Source: an uncultured Faecalibacterium sp.
GTDB lineage: Bacteria > Bacillota > Clostridia > Oscillospirales > Ruminococcaceae
Length of the DNA stretch: 21,630 nucleotides
Assembly: GCA_934518555.1 (NCBI GenBank)
Contig: CAKSXW010000029.1
Coordinates: 1 to 21,630, forward strand
Reading direction: 5' to 3'
A program made the translations under genes and the position numbers. Positions within the stretch are counted from its first letter, which is position 1. Each line of letters starts with the position of its first letter. Of the stretch, positions 15,723-21,630 are shown in pieces. Below the pieces are notes generated by a model, which was given only the letters and a program-made list of their open reading frames with translations, made no database searches and was not told the DNA's origin.

Positions 15723-17099
15723 TTACAGAGGGTTTTCCTCCAGCCACTGCTGGAAGCTGGCCACAGCACGCTGGGCCTGGGCCATGTACCGCAGCCGCTT
15801 GTCCCGGGGACGGGTCTCTGCCGGCAGCGGCGGCAGGATGCCCATGTTGGCTCCCATGGGCTGGAAGTTCTTGTTCTCGGTGGTCAGGTACTGCACCAGG
15901 GCTCCGCACATGGTATCGGCAGGAGGCGGCGGCAGTTCCCGGCCTTCCAGCCGGGCATACAGGTTCCGGGCTGCCAGCAGGCCGCAGGCAGCACTTTCCA
16001 TATAGCCCTCAAAGCCGGTGATCTGCCCGGCAAAGAACACGTTGGGGTGGTCCTTCAGGCACAGCTGGCCACTGAGCACCCGGGGAGCGTCCAAAAAGGT
16101 GTTGCGGTGCATGACACCGTACCGCACGAACTCGGCGTTTTCCAGCCCCGGGATCATGCTGAACACCCGTTTCTGCTCGCCCCACTTGAGGTTGGTCTGG
16201 AAGCCCACGATATTATACAGGGTGCGCTCCTTGTTCTCGGCACGGAGCTGCACATTGGCCCAGGGCCGGTGGCCGGTACGGGGGTCCACCAGACCCACCG
16301 GACGCAGGGGGCCGAACCGCATGGTGTCGGCACCCCGGGCTGCCATGATCTCAATGGGCATACAGCCCTCGTACACCGTAACCGTGTCGGCCTTTTTGCC
16401 GTGGGCATCCGGGTCCGGCTGTGCGCTCTGCTCTGCCCCGGTGTCAAAATCGTGGAGCGGGGCCCGCTGGGCAGAGGCCAGTTCCTGGTGGAAGGCCTCG
16501 TACTCGGCCTTGTTGAAGGGGCAGTTCAGGTAATCTGCCTCCCCCCGGTCGTAACGGGAGGCCGCAAATACTTTTTCGTAGTCCAGGCTCTCGGCGGTGA
16601 CGATGGGGGCCACAGCATCGTAAAAGTGCAGCCGCTCGTCCCCGGTCAAGGCCCCGATCTCGTCTGCCAGGCTGCCATCGGTAAGGGGTCCGGTAGCCAC
16701 CAGGATGGGGGCACTTTCGTCAATGTGCTCCACCTGCTGGCGGTGCACGGTGATCTGAGGGCAGGCCTCCACCAGCCGGGTCACCTCTGCGCTGAAGGCG
16801 TCCCGGTCCACCGCCAGGGCTCCGCCGGCAGCCACCCGGGCCACCTCTGCCGCCTGCAGCAGCTGGCTGCCCATGCGGCGCATCTCCTCCTTCAGCAGGC
16901 CGGAGGCGGAATCCAGCCGCTCGGCCTTCAGGCTGTTGGAACAGATCAGCTCCGCAAAGCCCTGGCTTTTGTGGGCCGGGGAAAAGTGAAGGGGCTTTTG
17001 CTCGTACAGGTCCACCTGCACCCCCTTGCCAGCCAGCCACAGGGCCGCCTCGCAGCCTGCCAGACCGGCGCCCAGAACAGTTACTTTATAATCGCTCAT
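15723..17099 (-). CDS. trmFO: Methylenetetrahydrofolate-tRNA-(uracil-5-)-methyltransferase TrmFO
   Basis: TrmFO is the FAD- and folate-dependent enzyme that makes 5-methyluridine at position 54 of tRNA. The 458-residue protein has the FAD-binding GAGLAGCEAA (10-19). C53 in ICSNSLKAE and C246 in YEGCMPIE correspond to catalytic Cys53 and Cys226 of the B. subtilis enzyme. The 20-residue offset of the second cysteine reflects an extra hydrophilic stretch at about 217-238. The C-terminal GQITGFEGYMESA and MGANMGILPPL blocks are typical. The ATG at 17097-17099 gives the family start MSDYKVTVLGAG, with AAAGGA upstream. It lies 16 bases after topA, a pairing conserved in Firmicutes. Confidence 0.97.
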   Translation of the reverse strand: MSDYKVTVLGAGLAGCEAALWLAGKGVQVDLYEQKPLHFSPAHKSQGFAELICSNSLKAERLDSASGLLKEEMRRMGSQLLQAAEVARVAAGGALAVDRDAFSAEVTRLVEACPQITVHRQQVEHIDESAPILVATGPLTDGSLADEIGALTGDERLHFYDAVAPIVTAESLDYEKVFAASRYDRGEADYLNCPFNKAEYEAFHQELASAQRAPLHDFDTGAEQSAQPDPDAHGKKADTVTVYEGCMPIEIMAARGADTMRFGPLRPVGLVDPRTGHRPWANVQLRAENKERTLYNIVGFQTNLKWGEQKRVFSMIPGLENAEFVRYGVMHRNTFLDAPRVLSGQLCLKDHPNVFFAGQITGFEGYMESAACGLLAARNLYARLEGRELPPPPADTMCGALVQYLTTENKNFQPMGANMGILPPLPAETRPRDKRLRYMAQAQRAVASFQQWLEENPL

Positions 17100-17115
17100 G
17101 TTGTCGTTTTTTCCT

Positions 17116-19200
17116 TTAATCCTTCTTCGGCACCGGCATCTCAAAGCCGCAGCCCTCTTTGGCGCAATAGAGCTTGGAGCCCTTGCGGAACAGGGTGGAG
17201 CCGCACTTTTCGCACTTGGTGGCAACCGGCATATCCCAGGTCATAAAGTCGCAGTCCGGGTAACGCTCGCAGCCGTAGTAGATGCGGCCCTTGGCACTCT
17301 TGCGCTCCAGCATCCGGCCCTTGCCGCACTTGGGGCAGATGCCGCCGGTGTCCTTTACCAGCCGCTTTGTGCCCCGGCACTCCGGGAAGCCGCTGCAAGC
17401 CAGGAACTTGCCGTACTTGCCCACCTTGATGACCATGGGGCGGCCGCACAGGTCGCACACCTCACTGGAGGGCTCGTCAGGCACCTTGACCTTCTTGCCC
17501 TCCATGTTCTTTTCGGCCTGCTCCAGGCTGGCCTCAAAGCCCTGGTAGAAGTCGTCCACGGTCTTGCGCCAGTCGGCCTTGCCGCTTTCCACCTGGTCCA
17601 GTTTCTTTTCCATCTCAGCGGAGAAATCCACGTCCACGATGTGGGGGAACTGCTCCAGCATCAGGCCGTCCACAGCCCGGCCCAGCAGGGTGGGCTTCAG
17701 CTTTTTCTGGTCCCGTTCCACATAGCCCCGGTCGATGATGGTGGTAATGATGGGGGCATAGGTAGAGGGGCGGCCGATGCCGTTTTCTTCCAGGGCCTTG
17801 ATAAGGGTGGCCTCGGTGTACCGGGCAGGGGGCTGGGTGAACTTCTGCTCGCTTTTCAGGTCCCGGAGCTTCAGCACCTGGCCCTGTTCCAGGGGCGGCA
17901 GAGCCGTCTCCTTCTTTTCCTTTTCGTCGGTGGCCTCCTCGTACAGGGCAGTAAAGCCGTCAAAGGTCACGGTGTAGCCGCTGGCCTTGAAGCGGTAGTC
18001 CGCTGCGCTGACGGTGACCGACACGGTGTCCTGCTGGCAGTCTGCCATCTGGCTGGCCATAAAGCGGCTCCAGATCATGCGGTAGAGCTTGGCGGTGTCG
18101 CCGCTGATGCTCTTGTCCACCTCGTCGGGGGTCAGGGAGGGCACCGAGGGACGGATAGCCTCATGAGCGTCCTGGGCTGCAGTGGCACTCTTGGTCTTCC
18201 AGGTGCGCTTGTAGGGGCAGATGTAGGCCTCGCCGTAGGCCCCGGCAATGTACTCCCGGGCGGCGGCAACGGCCTCATCCGAGATCCGCAGACTGTCGGT
18301 ACGCATATAGGTGATAAGACCCATGGTGCCGTGGCCGGCAATGTCCACGCCTTCGTACAGGGTCTGGGCGGCACGCATGGTACGGGTAGCCGTAAAGCCC
18401 AAGCGGCGAGAGGCCTCCTGCTGCAAGGTACTGGTAATAAAGGCAGGGGTAGGCTGCTTGGCCCGCTTACCCTTCTTCAGCTCTGCCACCACATACTGGG
18501 CTCCTTCCAGCCCCTGCTCCACCGCCCGGGCCTCGGCCTCGGTACGGGGCAGCAGCTTTTTGCCCTTGGCGTCAGTGGCCAGCCGGGCGGTAAAGCTCTT
18601 GTGGCCAGCCCCCAGGGTCACGTCCACGTTCCAGTATTCATCGGGCTTGAAGCTCTCGATCTCCTTTTCCCGGTCGTCGATCAGCCGCACAGCCACGCTC
18701 TGGACACGGCCTGCGGACAGGCCCCGGCGCACCTTGCGCCACAAAAAGGGGCTGAGCTTGTAGCCCACCAGACGGTCCAGCACACGGCGGGCCTGCTGGG
18801 CGTTGAACAGGTCCTCGTCAATGGCCCGGGGGTGGGCCATGCCCTCCTGCACGCCTTTTTTGGTGATCTCGTCAAAGGTGATGCGGTTGGGCTCGTGGGG
18901 GTCCAGCCCCAGGATGTTGGCCAGGTGCCAGCTGATGGCTTCGCCTTCCCGGTCCGGGTCGGTTGCCAGCAGCACGCCGTCGGCGTGTTTGGCCTTGCTT
19001 TTCAGTTCCTTGATGAGCTTTTCCTTGCCCTTGATGCTGATGTACTGGGGGGCGTAGCCATGCTCCACGTCGATGCCCAGCTGGGAGGCCGGCAGGTCCC
19101 GGATATGGCCCATGCTGGCGGTGACCTCGTAGTCATCGCCCAGATACTTGCCAATGGTCTTCGCCTTTGCAGGCGACTCCACGATCACTAATTTTGCCAT
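17116..19200 (-). CDS. topA: DNA topoisomerase I (type IA)
   Basis: The 694-residue enzyme relaxes negative supercoils. It shows the Toprim start MAKLVIVESPAKAKTIGKYL, the metal motif DPDREGE (81-87) and the active-site tyrosine Y298 in GLITYMRTDS. Three C-terminal four-cysteine zinc fingers occupy about residue 580 onward, with pairs CDLC/CSGFPEC, CPKC/CERYPDC and CEKC/CAKEGC. Length and layout match the Firmicutes enzyme. The ATG at 19198-19200 has AGGAG 12 bases upstream, a rather long spacing. The gene follows dprA and precedes trmFO, the standard order, and has a likely promoter in the dprA-topA gap. Confidence 0.98.
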   Translation of the reverse strand: MAKLVIVESPAKAKTIGKYLGDDYEVTASMGHIRDLPASQLGIDVEHGYAPQYISIKGKEKLIKELKSKAKHADGVLLATDPDREGEAISWHLANILGLDPHEPNRITFDEITKKGVQEGMAHPRAIDEDLFNAQQARRVLDRLVGYKLSPFLWRKVRRGLSAGRVQSVAVRLIDDREKEIESFKPDEYWNVDVTLGAGHKSFTARLATDAKGKKLLPRTEAEARAVEQGLEGAQYVVAELKKGKRAKQPTPAFITSTLQQEASRRLGFTATRTMRAAQTLYEGVDIAGHGTMGLITYMRTDSLRISDEAVAAAREYIAGAYGEAYICPYKRTWKTKSATAAQDAHEAIRPSVPSLTPDEVDKSISGDTAKLYRMIWSRFMASQMADCQQDTVSVTVSAADYRFKASGYTVTFDGFTALYEEATDEKEKKETALPPLEQGQVLKLRDLKSEQKFTQPPARYTEATLIKALEENGIGRPSTYAPIITTIIDRGYVERDQKKLKPTLLGRAVDGLMLEQFPHIVDVDFSAEMEKKLDQVESGKADWRKTVDDFYQGFEASLEQAEKNMEGKKVKVPDEPSSEVCDLCGRPMVIKVGKYGKFLACSGFPECRGTKRLVKDTGGICPKCGKGRMLERKSAKGRIYYGCERYPDCDFMTWDMPVATKCEKCGSTLFRKGSKLYCAKEGCGFEMPVPKKD

Positions 19201-19230
19201 TCGAGTTTTCCACTCCTATCTATGTCAACC

Positions 19231-19248
19231 GTGCAGAATCCTCTGCAC
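19231..19248 (-). promoter_or_regulatory. Perfect small hairpin in the topA leader
   Basis: GTGCAGA (19231-19237) pairs with TCTGCAC (19242-19248) around a 4-base loop, about 30 bases before the topA start and downstream of the predicted promoter. No T-run follows on the minus strand, so it is not a terminator. It may stabilise the leader or be an operator; the function is unknown. Confidence 0.4.
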
Positions 19249-19265
19249 AGGTGTTTCTTCTTTTT

Positions 19266-19274
19266 ATTGTACCA
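19266..19274 (-). promoter_or_regulatory. Extended -10 promoter for topA operon
   Basis: On the minus strand TGGTACAAT (19266-19274) is a TGN-extended -10 element, TACAAT being one change from consensus. No good -35 hexamer is present at 17-18 bases (only TGGCAA). A/T-rich sequence follows. It sits in the 108-base dprA-topA gap and could drive topA through ftsY. Confidence 0.5.
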
Positions 19275-19308
19275 CAGCTGTTGTGTGCTTTGCCAGCGGA
19301 AAATATTC

Positions 19309-20442
19309 TTACCGCAGGGTATAGCGTTTGCCCGGCAGGCAGCTTACCCGGCCCTCCAGCTGCAGCTTCATCAGGGTGCTCAGCAATGCCGCCGTAGGCA
19401 GGCCGGTGTTTACACACAGCTCCTCCATGCCCACAGGCTTGGGGCCGATGCAGGCCAGCACCCGGCGCTCGGTATCGCTCAAGGGGTCCGGCTGACGGGC
19501 TGTGGGAGGCAGCGGCGCAGCCGCCCGGAGCCCCAGAGCCTCCACCAGGTCCTGGGCACTGCAGGCAGCCCGGGCACGGCCCTCATGGAGCAGCCGGTTG
19601 GTTCCGGCGGAATCCGGAGAGTAGATGCTGCCCGGCACCGCAAACACCGGCTTGCCGTAGCGTTCGGCGTGGGCCACCGTGGACATGGTGCCGCTGCGGA
19701 CCCGGGCCTCCACCACCAATAAGGTAGAGGCCAGGGCCGCAATGAGGCGGTTCCGCTGCAAAAAGCCCACAGAGCCCGGGGAGGTGTTCTCCGGGCCGTA
19801 CTCGCTGAGGACGCAGCCCTTTTGTTCGATGCTGCGCCGCAAAGGGGCGTTGGCCGCCGGGTAGGTGCGGTCGATGGGCACCCCCAGCACGGCAATGGTG
19901 GGGCAGTCGTTCTTTACGGCAGCCCGGTGCCCGGCACTGTCCAGGCCATCGGCCAGGCCGCTGACGATGATGGCCCCGTTGCGAGCCAGGGCCTCCCCGA
20001 TGTCCGCCGCCGCCTGGAGGCCGTAATCTGTAGGCTTGCGGCTGCCTACGATGCCCACGGCCCCGGGCTCGTTGAGCCACACCGGGTCGCCGGTGCAGTA
20101 CAGCACCAGGGGCATATCCGGGATGCGAGAAAAAGCCAGGGGGTAGTCCGAGTCGTCAAAGGGCAGGATCCGCACCCCCAGGGCCCGGCAGCGGTCTGCC
20201 AGACCCTGGTATTGCTCCGGTGTCAGCTGCCCGGCCCGTTTGGCCGCCGCCAGCCCTGCCGCCTGCCGGAACTCCTGGGTATCCCGGGCCTCCCAGGCCT
20301 CCTGGGCACCCCCAAAGGCGTCCAGCACACGGCCTGCGTGGGAGCTGGCAGGGCCCATCACATGGGCCAACCACAGCCAGCACAGCAGCGGGTCTGGGGC
20401 AGGCTCCGGGGCAAACAGACTGGTCTGCCCCCCTGGGCCCAT
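19309..20442 (-). CDS. dprA: DNA-processing protein DprA (Smf)
   Basis: DprA binds incoming single-stranded DNA and loads RecA during natural transformation. The 377-residue protein has an N-terminal helical region, then the Rossmann-like core with VGSRKPTDYG (132-141), SGLADGLDSAGH (161-172), SEYGP (213-217), FLQRNRLIAALA (227-238) and FAVPGS (267-272). A C-terminal winged-helix domain starts at about 320. The ATG at 20440-20442 shares one base with the stop of the upstream methyltransferase gene (TGATG) and has a purine-rich GGGGAGAGGGG before it. The longer frame upstream is a shadow of the methyltransferase. DprA is widespread, so its presence does not prove competence. Confidence 0.95.
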   Translation of the reverse strand: MGPGGQTSLFAPEPAPDPLLCWLWLAHVMGPASSHAGRVLDAFGGAQEAWEARDTQEFRQAAGLAAAKRAGQLTPEQYQGLADRCRALGVRILPFDDSDYPLAFSRIPDMPLVLYCTGDPVWLNEPGAVGIVGSRKPTDYGLQAAADIGEALARNGAIIVSGLADGLDSAGHRAAVKNDCPTIAVLGVPIDRTYPAANAPLRRSIEQKGCVLSEYGPENTSPGSVGFLQRNRLIAALASTLLVVEARVRSGTMSTVAHAERYGKPVFAVPGSIYSPDSAGTNRLLHEGRARAACSAQDLVEALGLRAAAPLPPTARQPDPLSDTERRVLACIGPKPVGMEELCVNTGLPTAALLSTLMKLQLEGRVSCLPGKRYTLR

Positions 20443-21224
20443 CACAGCCCCTCTCCCCGGAAATGCCACAGCAGAATGCTGCCTGCAATGCCGGCGTTGA
20501 GGCTCTCCACCCGGTCGGTCATGGGGATGCGGACCGTGCCGCTGCAAGCCTCGATGGTCTGGTCCGTCAGGCCCTGGCCCTCGCTGCCAATGACCACGCA
20601 CACCCCACCGGGGTACCCGGCCTGGGCCTGGCTCAGGGGCTGGGACCGGTACAGAGCCGCTGCCAGGCAGGTGATGCCCTTTTGCCGCAGCTGGGCAATG
20701 GCCTGGGGCATCTCCCCCACCTCCATCACCGGCACCTGCACCGCTGCCCCCATGGAGGCCCGGAGGGTCTTGGGGGCGTAGGGGGAGGCACAGCCGTCGC
20801 TGAGCAGCACCCCGTCAAAGCCAAAGGCCGCTGCGGAGCGCAGCAAAGTGCCCACGTTGCCGGGGTCCTGCACCCGTTCCAGGGCCAGATACCGGCCCCC
20901 GGGCTTTACCTCCTCCAGGCTGTGCTCCGGGGTGCGGAACACCCCGAACACCCCCTGATGGGTGCCCACGTCTGCCAGCTTATCGGCCACATGGTCCTCC
21001 ACCAGATAGTGTTCCCCAGGCAGCTGGGCCAGCTCCGGGCACCGGTCCATTGCACTCTGGGTGTAAAACAGGGTCTCCAGCTGCGCCCCCCGGCACAGTT
21101 CCGGGCACAGCTTGCGCCCCTCGGCCAGAAAGCGTCCCTCAGTGCGGCGGAAAGCTCCGCTGGAAGAAAGGCGGCAGGCGTATTTGATCTTTGCGTTTTC
21201 CCGGCTGGTGATGCGTTCGTCCAT
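20442..21224 (-). CDS. SpoU/TrmH family RNA 2'-O-methyltransferase
   Basis: The 260-residue protein belongs to the SPOUT class that methylates ribose 2'-hydroxyls in rRNA or tRNA using S-adenosylmethionine. An N-terminal substrate-binding domain (about 1-100, with ITSRENAKIKYACRL at the start) precedes the knotted domain. Motif 1 is QDPGNVGTLLRSAAAFG (119-135), motif 2 VIGSEGQGL (211-219) and motif 3 IPMTDRVESLNAGIA (233-247). The ATG at 21222-21224 has GGAGGAG upstream. A place after rplT is common in Firmicutes. The exact target (RlmB-like G2251 or another site) cannot be read from sequence, so no symbol is given. Confidence 0.92.
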   Translation of the reverse strand: MDERITSRENAKIKYACRLSSSGAFRRTEGRFLAEGRKLCPELCRGAQLETLFYTQSAMDRCPELAQLPGEHYLVEDHVADKLADVGTHQGVFGVFRTPEHSLEEVKPGGRYLALERVQDPGNVGTLLRSAAAFGFDGVLLSDGCASPYAPKTLRASMGAAVQVPVMEVGEMPQAIAQLRQKGITCLAAALYRSQPLSQAQAGYPGGVCVVIGSEGQGLTDQTIEACSGTVRIPMTDRVESLNAGIAGSILLWHFRGEGL

Positions 21225-21270
21225 GGTCTCCTCCTGCTGAAAAGCGGCTTGCGGACAGGTGATAAAATGC

Positions 21271-21317
21271 AAAAAAGGGCAGCGTCCGCCACAAAAATTT
21301 GCGGCAGGGCGCTGCCC
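21271..21317 (-). terminator. Second terminator or attenuator before the SpoU methyltransferase gene
   Basis: GGGCAGCG (21277-21284) pairs with CGCTGCCC (21310-21317); an inner CCGC/GCGG pairing (21286-21289 with 21301-21304) extends the stem. On the minus strand it is followed at once by TTTTTT (21271-21276) and then GCATTTT. It ends only about 47 bases before the methyltransferase start, too close for a separate promoter to fit comfortably between them. Confidence 0.8.
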
Positions 21318-21364
21318 CGGAATGCCGTGTCTCCCCGGCCGCAAAAATGCCCGGATACAAAACG

Positions 21365-21390
21365 GACGCCCGCGAGGATACGCGGGCGTC
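21365..21390 (-). terminator. Rho-independent terminator of the rplT operon
   Basis: A perfect 10-bp GC-rich stem (GACGCCCGCG, 21365-21374, with 21381-21390) and a 6-base loop lie 15 bases after the rplT stop codon. On the minus strand the stem is followed by CGTTTTGTATCC, a moderate T-run. Confidence 0.78.
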
Positions 21391-21405
21391 ACGTGGAAAG
21401 CTCTA

Positions 21406-21630
21406 TCAGGCGTTCTTCACGGTCTCCACCAGAGCGGCAAAGCTCTGAGGATCGTTGATAGCCATCTCAGACAGCATCTTGCGGTTCAGCTCGATGCCTG
21501 CCTTCTTCAGGCCAGCCATGAAGGTGGAGTAGTTCATGCCCAGGGGGCGAACAGCGTTGTTGATGCGGCAGATCCACAGGTTGCGGAACTGACGCTTCTT
21601 CATGCGGCGGCCAGCCAGAGCGTAGTTGCC
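21406..21630 (-). CDS. rplT: 50S ribosomal protein L20, C-terminal part (5' end outside window)
   Basis: The last 74 codons of L20 are present, reading from [19 protein letters not shown] to the C-terminal [12 protein letters not shown]. The blocks [17 protein letters not shown] and [18 protein letters not shown] are diagnostic of L20, an early 50S assembly protein. The stop is TGA (21406-21408). The internal ATG at 21603 is not the true start; the reading frame continues past the window edge. In most Firmicutes rplT closes the infC-rpmI-rplT operon, which agrees with the two terminators that follow. Confidence 0.96.
   Translation of the reverse strand, partial: GNYALAGRRMKKRQFRNLWICRINNAVRPLGMNYSTFMAGLKKAGIELNRKMLSEMAINDPQSFAALVETVKNA

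Overview
The window is a housekeeping segment of a moderately GC-rich Gram-positive (Firmicutes) chromosome. Protein content and gene order (dprA-topA-trmFO, rnc-smc-ftsY, yhbY-nadD-yqeK-LCP-rsfS-leuS) fit class Clostridia. The GC level and the style of the intergenic repeats suggest the Oscillospirales/Ruminococcaceae (Faecalibacterium-Gemmiger-Subdoligranulum type). That taxonomic placement is inference from pattern recognition, not a search result.

All 19 genes (17 complete, 2 cut by the window edges) lie on the minus strand, so transcription runs from high to low coordinates. In that direction the window opens with the 3' end of rplT, followed by two tandem terminators (21277-21390). Next come a SpoU-type RNA methyltransferase and dprA, whose stop and start codons share one base. 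A likely extended -10 promoter (19266-19274) then starts topA-trmFO-plsX-rnc-smc-ftsY, which are tightly packed. The run continues with rdgB, yhbY, nadD and yqeK. A sigma-A promoter at 6907-6935 can restart transcription for an LCP-family cell-wall ligase gene, rsfS and leuS. rpsU follows as a single-gene unit with a near-consensus promoter and a 12-bp-stem terminator. The last genes are yqeG, an endonuclease IV-like TIM-barrel gene, and efp, which has its own promoter.

The genes cover translation (rplT, rpsU, leuS, efp, rsfS, yhbY, trmFO, SpoU methyltransferase, rnc), chromosome topology and segregation (topA, smc), DNA uptake and repair (dprA, nfo-like), membrane and envelope (plsX, ftsY, LCP) and nucleotide hygiene or cofactors (rdgB, nadD, yqeK).

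No tRNA, rRNA, CRISPR array, prophage, transposase or biosynthetic cluster was seen. No gap between genes exceeds 300 bases; the largest (1548-1818 and 4766-5013) are filled by two copies of a repeat element. The most notable non-gene signal is this repeat family. Each half-unit has an end close to ACCCTCTCAGTC, a variable hairpin and a C-rich/G-rich hairpin, in several copies followed by a T-run. Half-units occur singly or as inverted pairs. I found no candidate for a wholly new multi-gene system.
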